This document shows, one piece after another, positions 17,306 to 25,327 of a DNA stretch of 51,793 nt (the first letter of the stretch is position 1; each line of letters begins with the position of its first letter). Source of the DNA: Oerskovia rustica (GTDB lineage Bacteria > Actinomycetota > Actinomycetes > Actinomycetales > Cellulomonadaceae); assembly GCF_014836555.1 (NCBI RefSeq), contig NZ_JACSQQ010000001.1, positions 186,842 to 238,634 on the forward strand, read 5' to 3'. Position numbers and translations under genes: made by a program. The notes under the pieces are model-generated. The model was not told the DNA's origin, did no database searches, and worked only from the letters and a program-made list of their open reading frames with translations.

Positions 17306-18258
17306 GAGGTGCTCCAGGACCGGGTCAGGCGGAAGTACAGGGCGGAGAAGGCCGCGAGGGCGAGCGCGAGCATGAGCGAGAGCGCGGTCGCCGCGCCGTA
17401 GTTGCCGCCCAGGCTGTTCGCGAACGCGTAGTTGTAGATGAGCAGCAGGATCGTGATGGTCGAGTTCGCGGGGCCGCCGCCCGTGAACAGGTATGGCTCG
17501 AGGAACACCTGCGCGGTCCCGATGATCTGCAGGATCAGCGTGATGAACAGGACCCCGCGAAGCTGGGGCATGGTCACGTGCCACACCTTGCGCCACACGC
17601 CCGCGCCGTCCACCTCGGCGGCGTCGTAGAGCTCGGGCGGGACGCTCGTGAGGGCAGCGAGGTAGATGATGATCGTGCCGCCTGCCCCGGCCCACGTGGC
17701 CGCGAGCACGAGCGACGGCATGGCGGTGGTGGCGTCCTGCAGCCAGGGGTAGGGGCCCAGTCCCACCCAGCCGAGGATCGTGTTGAACACGCCGTTGGGA
17801 CCGGCGTCGTAGAAGAACTTCCACAGCAGCACGGCCACGACGGGCGGGACGACGACCGGCAGGTACGCGAGCGCCGAGTACAGGCCCTTGTACCTGCGCA
17901 CCTCGCTCATCAGCACCGCGGCCACGAGCGGGATCGGGTACCCGAACAGCAGCGCGAGGAACGCGAAGTACGCCGTGTTCCTGACCGCGGTCCACAGCAG
18001 CGGGTCGGCGAGCACGTACCGGAAGTTGTCGAGCCCCACGAACCGGGTGTCGACGAGGTTCGTCTCCTGCACGCTCATGAGGAGCGCGCGCACGATCGGG
18101 AACCAGGAGAAGACCCCGAAGATCACGATCACGGGCAGCATGAAGATCAGGTTGCTGAGCCCGCCGCCGCGCACCCACGTCGCGGGCGACCGTCGTCGGG
18201 CGGGCTTGTCGGCCGGCGCTTCGTGGCGTCTGCGCGCCGGTGCACTGGTGGCGGTCAC
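17302..18258 (-). CDS. Carbohydrate ABC transporter permease (MalF type)
   Basis: 318 aa. After a basic 45-residue N-terminus come six membrane segments, with the EAA-type loop DAAEVDGAGVWRKVW near residue 215. GTG 18258 was chosen because GAAGGA lies nine bases upstream and upstream frames are not conserved. Its stop overlaps the next permease start. A 260-base spacer holding two strong hairpins separates it from the binding-protein gene, so it is probably expressed less strongly than that gene. Confidence 0.93.
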   Translation of the reverse strand: MTATSAPARRRHEAPADKPARRRSPATWVRGGGLSNLIFMLPVIVIFGVFSWFPIVRALLMSVQETNLVDTRFVGLDNFRYVLADPLLWTAVRNTAYFAFLALLFGYPIPLVAAVLMSEVRRYKGLYSALAYLPVVVPPVVAVLLWKFFYDAGPNGVFNTILGWVGLGPYPWLQDATTAMPSLVLAATWAGAGGTIIIYLAALTSVPPELYDAAEVDGAGVWRKVWHVTMPQLRGVLFITLILQIIGTAQVFLEPYLFTGGGPANSTITILLLIYNYAFANSLGGNYGAATALSLMLALALAAFSALYFRLTRSWSTS

Positions 18259-18345
18259 GGAAGGTCCTTCGGGGTCGAGGAGAAGAGGAGGTTCCCGGTC
18301 GGTCGGAGGGGGCGCCCGCGACCGACCGGGAGTTCTTGAGACCGG

Positions 18346-18371
18346 GCGGGGCCGGGCCACCCCGGCCCCGC
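18346..18371. repeat. Perfect 11-bp hairpin in the binding protein-permease spacer
   Basis: Arms GCGGGGCCGGG and CCCGGCCCCGC with a four-base loop. It is the second hairpin met by RNA polymerase after the binding-protein gene and probably acts in attenuation or 3'-end protection. Confidence 0.65.
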
Positions 18372-18416
18372 TCTCACGAGCACCGGGTGAGGCCCCGGCG
18401 AGAGCAGCGGTGAGGT

Positions 18417-18512
18417 CCCGGGGTGAGGGGTGTGGCGCGACCGTGGTCGGGCCTGGCGGGAGCGCGAGGCACGAGCGCGGAGGGAAGGTCGCGCGACACC
18501 CCTCACCTCGGG
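18417..18512. repeat. Long inverted repeat just after the binding-protein gene
   Basis: Arms of 26 bases (18417-18442 and 18487-18512) pair at 24 of 26 positions around a 44-base loop. The structure starts six bases after the binding-protein stop codon. Such structures between the binding-protein and permease genes are known to stabilise or partly terminate the upstream mRNA, giving an excess of binding protein. Confidence 0.8.
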
Positions 18513-18518
18513 CCGGCG

Positions 18519-19904
18519 TCACCCCTGGTCGAGCAGCGCCTGGGCCTGCTTGTTGGCGTCCGCCAGCAGCTTGTCGATGTCGGCGTTCTGGTCGGTCAGC
18601 ACGGCCTGGACGACGGGGTCCATGAGCGCGTAGATCTCCTGCGTCTTCTGCGACGGCTCACCGACGAGGGGCAGGTCGAACATGGTGTCGGTGTAACCGG
18701 TCATCTGGTTCAGCGGGACGTTGATGTAGTCCTTGATCCATTCCTGGTTCTCGAGGTACTGCTCCTTGCTGAACATGGGGAGCACGGGCGTGCCGACGGG
18801 CTGGTCGCTCGCGACGAGCGTCTGGGCGTCCTTGACGGCGGCGTCCTGGTCGACGAGCTTGTTGAGATAGAAGAAGTCGATCCACTTGACGGCGGCGGCC
18901 TTCTTCTCGTCGGTGGCCTTGGCGGGCATGGCCGCGAGGGTGCCGCCCGTGAGGACGCCGGCGTCGCCGCCGTCGAGGGGCAGCGCGGTGAGGCCGTAGG
19001 TCGCGGGGTCGAGCCCGTTGGACTGGACCATCGAGGTGTAGACGTCGGAGCCCGACGTGTACATGCCGACCTGTCCGGCGGCGAAGGCCTCGTTCATGGT
19101 GCCCCAGTCGAGGAGGAAGTTGCTGCCCATGGAGTTGTCCTCCCAGCGCAGCGTCTTGAGGAACTCGAGGGCTTCCTTGGTGCCGTCGTTGTCGAGCGAC
19201 TCGGTGGCCGTGCCGTCGTCGGCGACGTCCTGGACACGACCGCCGCGCGAGTAGGTGTTGACGGTGAGCTGCCAGCCGCCGGTGTTGTTCTGCGTCATCT
19301 GGGCGTAGCCCGCGACGCCGGGGTTGGCGTCGGCGATCTTCTTGGCGTACTCGCGGACCTGGTCCCAGGTGGTGGGCGGGGAGTCGGGGTCGAGGCCGGC
19401 GGACTCGAACAGGGCACGGTTGTAGTGGAGGCCGACGCCGTAGACGTTCTTGGCGGGGATGGCGTAGACGTGGCCGTCGGGTCCGGTGCCGGCGTCGATG
19501 ATGGCGGGGTTGAACTTGTCGGCGTAGGGCAGGGTGCGGAACTGGGTGTCGAGGTCGGCGATCTGCTTGTTCTCGACGAGGGTCTTGGCGTCGGTGAACG
19601 GGATCTCGAACACGTCGGGCAGGGTGCCGCCGGCGAGCTGGGCGGCGAACGTCGTCGCCTTCCACTCGTACTCCTCGGGCACGACGTCGATGTCGGGGTT
19701 GGCGTCCTCGAACTGCTTGACCTGCTCGTTGAAGGCGTCGATGGCTTCGGGCTCGGAGCCGGGCAGGAGGGAGACGACCTTGAGGGTGGTCCTCCCGTCG
19801 GCGGACTCGTCGTCGCCCGAGCCGGAGCTCGAGCAGGCGGCGAGGGCGGTGGCGGTGAGGGCCCCCACGAGGGTGAGGGCGATCGCGCGGCGTGTGGACT
19901 TCAT
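18519..19904 (-). CDS. Sugar-binding lipoprotein of an ABC importer
   Basis: 461 aa solute-binding protein. It has a lipoprotein signal with lipobox LAAC (Cys24) followed by a Ser/Gly/Asp linker and an ordinary family 1 binding-protein fold (TLKVVSLLPGSEPEAIDAFNE, GGTLPDVFEIPF, FLLDWGTMNEAFAAGQVGMYTSGSD). It is anchored outside the membrane and delivers sugar to the two permeases encoded downstream. It follows the GH13 gene by 50 bases. An alpha-glucoside such as maltose or isomaltose is the probable ligand, judged by the neighbouring enzyme. Confidence 0.94.
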   Translation of the reverse strand: MKSTRRAIALTLVGALTATALAACSSSGSGDDESADGRTTLKVVSLLPGSEPEAIDAFNEQVKQFEDANPDIDVVPEEYEWKATTFAAQLAGGTLPDVFEIPFTDAKTLVENKQIADLDTQFRTLPYADKFNPAIIDAGTGPDGHVYAIPAKNVYGVGLHYNRALFESAGLDPDSPPTTWDQVREYAKKIADANPGVAGYAQMTQNNTGGWQLTVNTYSRGGRVQDVADDGTATESLDNDGTKEALEFLKTLRWEDNSMGSNFLLDWGTMNEAFAAGQVGMYTSGSDVYTSMVQSNGLDPATYGLTALPLDGGDAGVLTGGTLAAMPAKATDEKKAAAVKWIDFFYLNKLVDQDAAVKDAQTLVASDQPVGTPVLPMFSKEQYLENQEWIKDYINVPLNQMTGYTDTMFDLPLVGEPSQKTQEIYALMDPVVQAVLTDQNADIDKLLADANKQAQALLDQG

Positions 19905-19954
19905 TGTCTCTGCTCCTTGTCGGGCGGGTGTGCGGGTGGTGCGTGTCGGTGCTG

Positions 19955-21658
19955 TCAGGCGGGGGTGGTGCCGGTCGCGTGGCCGGGCGGGGTGCGCCGG
20001 AGCCATGCGGCCGTGTCGGTGGGGAGCCGGGTGCCTGCGGCGCCTGGCTCGAGGTCGGCGCTCGCCAGGAGCACGTCGTACCCGGCGGGCAGCGGGACGG
20101 CGGGCCCGAGGTTGACGACGCACAGCAGGTCTCCCCGCGTGAAGGCGAGCACCTGGTCGCCCGTCGCGTCGCCGGGCAGGAGGTCGTCGGCCCACGCGAA
20201 GTCGGCGCGGAACGCGGGTTCGGTGTGCCGCAGCGCGAGGACGCGGCGGTAGAGGCTGAGCATCGACGCGTCGTCGCCGGCCTGCGCCTCGACGGACACC
20301 TCGCCCCACCCGGCGGGCTGGGGCAACCAGGGGTGAGCACCGCCGTCGGGCCCGAACCCGTGGCTGGTGCCGCCGCGCGTCCACGGCAGGGGGACGCGAC
20401 AGCCGTCGCGGCCGGGGTCCACTCCCCCGGACCGGAAGTGCATGGGGTCGTTGATGACGTCGAGCGGGAGGTCCTCGACCTCGGGCAGGCCGAGCTCGTC
20501 GCCCTGGTAGACGTACAGCGAGCCGGGCAGGGCGGCGGACAGGAGGGCGGCGGCGCGCGCCCGACGGCGTCCGGCGGCGAGGTCGGTCGGCGTCCCGAAC
20601 CGCTTGGCGCCGAACGCGAACGCGCTGTCCTCGCGGCCGTAGCGCGTCACGGGGCGGGTCACGTCGTGGTTGGACAGGACCCACGTGGCGGGGGCGCCGA
20701 CGGGGGCGTGCGCGTCGAGCGTGGTCTGGACGGACTCGCGCAGGGCCTTGGCGTCCCAGGGGCGGGCCATGAAGTCGAAGTTGAACGCGGTGTGCATCTC
20801 GTCGGGGCGCAGGTACTGCGCGAACCGCGCGCGGTCGGCGAGCCAGACCTCCCCGACGAGGACGCGCGGCTCGTCGTAGGACTCGGCGACGGCACGCCAG
20901 CCGCGGTAGACGTCGTGGATCTCGTCGCGGTCGACGTGCGGGTGCTCGCCGGGGCCGGGGTGGGCCGGGACCTCGGGCAGCGTGGCGTCCTTGACGAGCA
21001 GTGCCGCGGAGTCGATCCGGATGCCCGCGGCGCCGCGGTCGAACCAGAACCGCAGGATGTCCTCGTGCTCGCGCCGGACGTCGGGGTGGTTCCAGTTGAG
21101 GTCCGGCTGCTCGGGCGTGAACAGGTGCAGGTACCACTCGCCGGGCGTGCCGTCGGGGTTCGTGGTGCGGGTCCAGGTGGTGCCCTGGAAGTCGGAGACC
21201 CAGTGCGTGGGCATCTCGTCGCCGCCCGGGCCCTTGCCGGGGTGGAACCAGAAGCGCTCGCGCTCGGGCGAGCCGGGGCCTGCGGCGAGCGCGGCCTGGA
21301 ACCAGCGGTGCGCGGCCGAGACGTGGTTGGGCACGACGTCGACGATGGTGCGGATGCCCAGGTCACGGGCCTCGGCGATGAGCTGCTCGGCCTCGGCGAG
21401 CGTGCCGAACTGCGGGTCGATCTCGCGGTAGTCCGCGACGTCGTACCCGCCGTCGGCGAGCGGGGACAGGTACCAGGGCGTGAACCAGATGGCGTCGACG
21501 CCCAGGTCCCGCAGGTACGGCAGGTGCTGCCGGACGCCGGCCAGGTCGCCGGTGCCGTCGCCGTCGCCGTCCGCGAAGCTGCGTACGTACACCTGGTAGA
21601 TGACCGCGTCGCGCCACCAGGTGGCGTCGGTCCCTCGGGTCGAGTCGTCCTCGCGCAC
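19955..21658 (-). CDS. GH13 alpha-glucosidase / oligo-1,6-glucosidase
   Basis: 567 aa alpha-amylase superfamily enzyme without a signal peptide, hence cytoplasmic. The catalytic triad motifs are visible: nucleophile GIRIDSAAL (Asp near 215), acid/base VLVGEVWL (Glu near 268) and LSNHDV (Asp near 329); DVVPNH is also present. GTG 21658 is preceded by GAGGAC. First gene of the alpha-glucoside operon, it would hydrolyse the imported sugar to glucose. Maltose against isomaltose specificity cannot be settled by eye. Confidence 0.93.
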   Translation of the reverse strand: MREDDSTRGTDATWWRDAVIYQVYVRSFADGDGDGTGDLAGVRQHLPYLRDLGVDAIWFTPWYLSPLADGGYDVADYREIDPQFGTLAEAEQLIAEARDLGIRTIVDVVPNHVSAAHRWFQAALAAGPGSPERERFWFHPGKGPGGDEMPTHWVSDFQGTTWTRTTNPDGTPGEWYLHLFTPEQPDLNWNHPDVRREHEDILRFWFDRGAAGIRIDSAALLVKDATLPEVPAHPGPGEHPHVDRDEIHDVYRGWRAVAESYDEPRVLVGEVWLADRARFAQYLRPDEMHTAFNFDFMARPWDAKALRESVQTTLDAHAPVGAPATWVLSNHDVTRPVTRYGREDSAFAFGAKRFGTPTDLAAGRRRARAAALLSAALPGSLYVYQGDELGLPEVEDLPLDVINDPMHFRSGGVDPGRDGCRVPLPWTRGGTSHGFGPDGGAHPWLPQPAGWGEVSVEAQAGDDASMLSLYRRVLALRHTEPAFRADFAWADDLLPGDATGDQVLAFTRGDLLCVVNLGPAVPLPAGYDVLLASADLEPGAAGTRLPTDTAAWLRRTPPGHATGTTPA

Positions 21659-21777
21659 CGTGTCCTCGTCTTCCGTCCGTCCCGTTCAGCCGTGAACGGG
21701 TGCTCCTCGTCGAGCGCGGCGTCCCGGGTGGGTGGGCCGCTGGACTCCTGATCCGTGGATCCGTCGTCTTGAGCATC

Positions 21778-21817
21778 AACGTAATCACTCGACAGCAATC
21801 ACGCAAGAACTCGACAG
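21778..21817 (-). promoter_or_regulatory. Promoter of the alpha-glucoside operon with direct repeats
   Basis: On the minus strand a -35-like TTGCGT (21801-21806) and a -10-like TACGTT (21778-21783) are exactly 17 bases apart. A nine-base direct repeat CTGTCGAGT lies once upstream of the -35 (21809-21817) and once inside the spacer (21787-21795), 22 bases or two helical turns apart, which suggests a regulator on one DNA face. The remaining part of the 306-base gap shows nothing else except the terminator at 21912. Confidence 0.5.
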
Positions 21818-21911
21818 GAGCGTTATCAAAACGCGACCTTCTCGATGGAGCCAGGCTCAAGAGGGCAGACGCAGGGCAGGCCGGACAGGCGGGGCGGGCG
21901 CGGGCAGCACG

Positions 21912-21948
21912 GAGGGCGCCGCCCCGGGAGTCCCGGGACGGCGCCCTC
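21912..21948 (-). terminator. Hairpin terminator after the second LacI gene
   Basis: Arms of 17 bases (GAGGGCGCCG plus an inner CCCGGG block) with one mismatch that pairs as G-U in the minus-strand transcript, and a three-base loop. It begins 17 bases after the LacI stop codon and separates that gene from the GH13 operon. Confidence 0.88.
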
Positions 21949-21964
21949 GTCGGCAACGGCGCGG

Positions 21965-22984
21965 CTAGTCGCTCCCGGTGCTCCGCAGCGGCGCGGTCGA
22001 GCCGCGCACCACGAGCTCGGGCTCGAACAGCAGCTCGTCGCGCGACACGTCGGCCCCCGCGATCATGCTCGCGAGCAGGTCGACGGCCGCGCGCCCCATG
22101 GGCTCGATGGGCTGGCGGACGGTCGTGAGCGCGGGGTCTGTCGAGTTCATGAGCGCCGAGTCGTCGTAACCGACGACCGAGACGTCGGTCGGCACCTGCT
22201 TGCCGGCCCGGCGCACCGCGCGGATCGCGCCGAGCGCGAGCGGGTCGCTCGCGCAGACGATCGCCGTCGCCCCGGCGTCGAGGAGCCGCACCGAGGCGGC
22301 CTGGCCGCTCTCGAGCGAGTACTGGCTGTGCTGGACGAGCGCGGGGTCGATGGTCACGCCGTGGCGGGCTGCGAGCGCATGGGCCGCGGCGAGCTTGCGC
22401 TCGGACGGGATGTGGTCGGTCGGCCCGAGGAGCAGCCCGATCCGGCGGTGCCCCAGCGACAGCAGGTGCCCGAGCGCCTGGTTCATGGCGACGACGTCGT
22501 CGCACGAGACCCGCGGGAAGTCGAGCGACTCGATCGAGGCGTTCATGAGGACCACGGGCAGGTTGCGCTCGGCGAGGCGCCGGTACGGCTCGTGGTCGGC
22601 CTCGCGCTGGGCGTAGAACCCGCCCGCGAAGAGCACGCCCGAGACCTGCTGGCCGAGCAGCAGGTCGATGTACTCGGACTCGGTGATGCCGCCCGCGGTG
22701 CGCGTGCAGAGCACGGGCGTGAACCCCTGCTGCGCGAGCGCCCCGCCGATGACCTCGGCGAACGCCGGGAAGATGGGGTTGGCGAGCTCGGGGAGCACGA
22801 GGCCGACGAGCCGTCCGCGCTCACCGCGCAGCTTGGTGGGGCGCTCGTACCCGAGCACGTCGAGGGCCGTGAGGACGGAGTCGCGCGTCGCCTGGGAGAC
22901 CCCGGGCTTGCCGTTGAGCACGCGGCTGACCGTGGCCTCGCTGACGCCGACCTTCTTGGCCACCTCGGCAAGTCGTCTGGACAT
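21965..22984 (-). CDS. LacI-family transcriptional regulator (alpha-glucoside module)
   Basis: 339 aa. N-terminal helix-turn-helix RLAEVAKKVGVSEATVSRVL followed by a sugar-binding sensor domain with the VGYDDS and LTTVRQPIEPMGR motifs. It lies directly upstream of the GH13 operon on the same strand and is the likely repressor of that operon. ATG 22984 was chosen: a TATAGT -10 ends seven bases before it, while the AGGAG is only one base away and too close to act as a normal ribosome site. The LacI-like palindrome overlapping its promoter implies autoregulation. Confidence 0.92.
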   Translation of the reverse strand: MSRRLAEVAKKVGVSEATVSRVLNGKPGVSQATRDSVLTALDVLGYERPTKLRGERGRLVGLVLPELANPIFPAFAEVIGGALAQQGFTPVLCTRTAGGITESEYIDLLLGQQVSGVLFAGGFYAQREADHEPYRRLAERNLPVVLMNASIESLDFPRVSCDDVVAMNQALGHLLSLGHRRIGLLLGPTDHIPSERKLAAAHALAARHGVTIDPALVQHSQYSLESGQAASVRLLDAGATAIVCASDPLALGAIRAVRRAGKQVPTDVSVVGYDDSALMNSTDPALTTVRQPIEPMGRAAVDLLASMIAGADVSRDELLFEPELVVRGSTAPLRSTGSD

Positions 22985-22991
22985 GCTCCTG

Positions 22992-23032
22992 ACTATACGC
23001 AGAGCGCAAGCGGCTTGCGTTCGCTTGCGCAA
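22992..23032 (-). promoter_or_regulatory. Leaderless promoter with overlapping LacI-type operator
   Basis: A TATAGT -10 (22992-22997) lies seven bases before the LacI ATG. Just upstream is the palindrome CGCAAGC-G-GCTTGCG (23005-23019) and a third GCTTGC half-site joined to TTGCGCAA (23023-23032). GCAAGC/GCTTGC is the typical LacI-family half-site core. The operator fills the -35 region. Confidence 0.7.
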
Positions 23033-23078
23033 TCTTGAGTGGCCCCGTCGGCGCTCGTCGGGCTGCCCGTCAGCGCCG

Positions 23079-23444
23079 TCACCGTCCCCGCGTGACCGTG
23101 TGTCCCGCGTCGGTAAGCACGTCCGCGGCGGACTCGACCGAGTCCTCGGGGACCAGCACCAGGTCGGCGTGGAACGTCGACGCGACGAAGACCGCGATCC
23201 CCGCGTCGGCGAGCGGGCCGACGATCGCCGCGAGCATGCCGGGCTTGCCGAGCCCGTGGGGGTCGCCGTAGAAACCGGCCCACCGGTCGCCGCCCCCGCC
23301 GAAGGGCGAGGCCTCGCGCAGGACGGTCAGGCCTTCGGGTGCGCGGACGAGCGCGACCCACTCGTCGTCGTCGGGGAAGGACGCGTGGGGCTCGTGCGCG
23401 AGCGTGAAGAACGAGTCGAGGAGGCGGAGCTTCTGCGCGGACAT
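23079..23444 (-). CDS. ACT domain-containing protein
   Basis: 121 aa small protein. It looks like a two-lobed ACT-type regulatory fold (EWVALVRAPEGLTVLRE and GMLAAIVGPLADAGIAVFVASTF, ending in VLVPEDSVESAADVLTDAGH), found free-standing in many actinobacteria and related to amino-acid sensor proteins. ATG 23444 has a TAGGCT ending seven bases upstream and no ribosome site, so it is probably leaderless. It is divergent from the GH20/D-amino-acid operon and may sense an amino acid linked to it; this is inference. Confidence 0.78.
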   Translation of the reverse strand: MSAQKLRLLDSFFTLAHEPHASFPDDDEWVALVRAPEGLTVLREASPFGGGGDRWAGFYGDPHGLGKPGMLAAIVGPLADAGIAVFVASTFHADLVLVPEDSVESAADVLTDAGHTVTRGR

Positions 23445-23451
23445 GCCCGCG

Positions 23452-23457
23452 AGCCTA
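23452..23457 (-). promoter_or_regulatory. -10 element of the ACT-domain gene
   Basis: TAGGCT on the minus strand ends seven bases before the ATG at 23444, consistent with a leaderless transcript. Confidence 0.5.
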
Positions 23458-23497
23458 GGGCGCACCACCGACACGCGAATCACCCCCGAGAGGTGTC

Positions 23498-23531
23498 GTG
23501 CAGTGCACAACAACCCGTGTGCGCGGCACAC
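23498..23531. promoter_or_regulatory. Two palindromes in the divergent promoter of the GH20 operon
   Basis: GTGCA-G-TGCAC (23498-23508) and GTGTGC-GCG-GCACAC (23517-23531) are perfect inverted repeats 19 bases apart from start to start. The second reaches the -35 region of the operon promoter, whose -10 is at 23552. The operon's own IclR protein is a candidate binder. Confidence 0.55.
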
Positions 23532-23551
23532 TCCGAGCGCCGGGCCGTGGT

Positions 23552-23557
23552 TAGGCT
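23552..23557 (+). promoter_or_regulatory. -10 element of the GH20 operon
   Basis: TAGGCT ends six bases before the GTG at 23564; no Shine-Dalgarno sequence is seen, so the five-gene operon probably starts with a leaderless mRNA. Confidence 0.55.
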
Positions 23558-23563
23558 CGACGC

Positions 23564-25327
23564 GTGAGCGCCCCCACCCCCACACCCGGGCTCCTGCCCG
23601 CACCCGTGAGCCTGCACCCTGCCGCCGGCTCGTTCCCGCTGGCCGACGGCACGCCGGTCCGCACGGACCCTGCACTGGTCGCCGCCGCGCGCTGGTGGCG
23701 ACGGGTCACCGAGGACGCGTTCGGCCTCGACCTGCCGTTCACCGTCAGCCCCGCCGGTCCGTCGTCGGGCGGCACGTCCCTGCCCGACGCCGCCGCTCCC
23801 GCGGGCGTGACCCTCGCCCTCGACGCGGCGCGCCCCGCAGGCGGCTACCGCCTCGAGGTCACCCCCGAGTCCGTGCTGCTCACGGCCGCCGACGCGGCCG
23901 GTGCCCACGCGGGCGTCCAGACGCTGCGCCAGCTCGCGGGACCGCAGGCCTACCGCGCGGCGCCGGTCGCCGGCGTCCCGGCGGACGCCGCCCAGCTGCC
24001 CGCCCTCACGATCGAGGACCACCCGCGCTTCGGCTGGCGCGGCGTGCTGCTCGACGTCGCCCGGCACTTCCTGCCCACGCGCGAGGTCCTGCGGTTCGTC
24101 GACCTCGCGGCGGCGCACAAGCTCAACGTGGTCCAGCTCCACCTCACGGACGACCAGGGCTGGCGCATGCAGGTCCACCGCTACCCGCTCCTCACGGAGG
24201 TCGGCGGCTGGCGCACCGAGTCGAACGTCGGGACGTGGCGCACGGGGGTCTTCGACGGACGGCCGCACGGTGGCTTCTACTCCCAGGACGACCTGCGCGA
24301 GATCGTCGCCTACGCCCGCGAGCGTGGCGTCGTCGTCGTGCCCGAGATCGACGCCCCCGGGCACGTCGAGGCGGCCGTCGCGGCCTACCCGTTCCTCGGG
24401 ACCCGCAAGGCGCCGCACGCGGTGCGCACCACGTGGGGTGTGAGCACCGAGGTCCTCGACCCCTCGGACGAGGCGCTCGAGTTCTTCACGAACGTGCTGG
24501 ACGAGGTCCTCGACGTCTTCGACTCCCCCTGGATCGCGATCGGCGGCGACGAGGTCCCCACGACCCTGTGGCGCGAGAACCCCGCGATCGTGGCCCGCGC
24601 CGAGGAGCGCGGCCTCGCGGACGTCGCCGACCTCGCGGGCTGGTTCCTGGCCCGCCTGAGCGAGCACGTCACGGCCAAGGGGCGTCGGGCGGTCGTGTGG
24701 GACGAGGGCTTCGGCGAGCAGCTCCCGCGCGACGTCGTCGTGACCGCGTGGCGCGGCTTCACGGTCGGCGCGGACGCGCTCGAGGCGGGCAACGACGTCG
24801 TCATGGCCCCCGAGCAGGTCGTGTACCTCGACCACCGCGCGGGCGACGGCGAGGACGAGCCCGTGCCCGTCGGCTTCCTGCGCACGGTCGAGGACGTCTA
24901 CGCGTTCGACCCGTTCCCGCCCGAGGTCCTCGCGCAGTACCCGGGGCTCGACGCCGCGCCCGGCCGCCTGCTGGGCGCACAGGCCGAGGTCTGGTCCGAG
25001 CACCTCGACTCCCCGCGCCGCGTCGACTACGCGGCGTTCCCGCGCCTCGCGGCGTTCGCGGAGGTCGTCTGGAGCCCGACGGCGGAGCGCGCCCCGGGCG
25101 GGTCGGCCTCGGCCGAGTTCCTCGCGCGGCTCGGGCACGACCACCTGCCGCGCCTCGACGCGGCAGGGGTCGAGTACCGCCCGCTCGACGGGCCGAAGCC
25201 CTGGCAGCAGCGCCCCGGCGTGCACGGCTTCCTGCGCCACCTCGACCAGGAGATGGCGGCGGGCGGCTGGGCGGGCGTGGGCGGCTGGGTCGAGGGCCGC
25301 GACGAGCACTCGGAGGGACAGGCATGA
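23564..25327 (+). CDS. GH20 beta-N-acetylhexosaminidase
   Basis: 587 aa. An N-terminal GH20b-like domain (about residues 10-145) precedes the catalytic barrel, which holds FGWRGVLLDVARHF, VVQLHLTDDQGWRM, VVVVPEIDAPGH and the catalytic pair in IGGDEV (Asp-Glu near 328-329); a C-terminal region contains AQAEVWSEHLD. It releases terminal GlcNAc or GalNAc from chitobiose, muropeptides or glycans. No signal peptide is seen, so it is probably intracellular. It is the first gene of the operon and overlaps the deacylase start by ATGA at 25324. Confidence 0.94.
   Translation: MSAPTPTPGLLPAPVSLHPAAGSFPLADGTPVRTDPALVAAARWWRRVTEDAFGLDLPFTVSPAGPSSGGTSLPDAAAPAGVTLALDAARPAGGYRLEVTPESVLLTAADAAGAHAGVQTLRQLAGPQAYRAAPVAGVPADAAQLPALTIEDHPRFGWRGVLLDVARHFLPTREVLRFVDLAAAHKLNVVQLHLTDDQGWRMQVHRYPLLTEVGGWRTESNVGTWRTGVFDGRPHGGFYSQDDLREIVAYARERGVVVVPEIDAPGHVEAAVAAYPFLGTRKAPHAVRTTWGVSTEVLDPSDEALEFFTNVLDEVLDVFDSPWIAIGGDEVPTTLWRENPAIVARAEERGLADVADLAGWFLARLSEHVTAKGRRAVVWDEGFGEQLPRDVVVTAWRGFTVGADALEAGNDVVMAPEQVVYLDHRAGDGEDEPVPVGFLRTVEDVYAFDPFPPEVLAQYPGLDAAPGRLLGAQAEVWSEHLDSPRRVDYAAFPRLAAFAEVVWSPTAERAPGGSASAEFLARLGHDHLPRLDAAGVEYRPLDGPKPWQQRPGVHGFLRHLDQEMAAGGWAGVGGWVEGRDEHSEGQA

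Noticed and set aside
19905-21137. N-terminal extension of the binding-protein frame across the GH13 gene
   Set aside because: A lipoprotein signal begins at 19904, and the upstream part is antisense-like noise within the GH13 gene frame.
23453-23563. Start of the ACT-domain gene further upstream (23675), overlapping the GH20 gene
   Set aside because: The added 77 residues are Arg/Gly-rich and cross the GH20 start and its promoter; the conserved protein begins at 23444.
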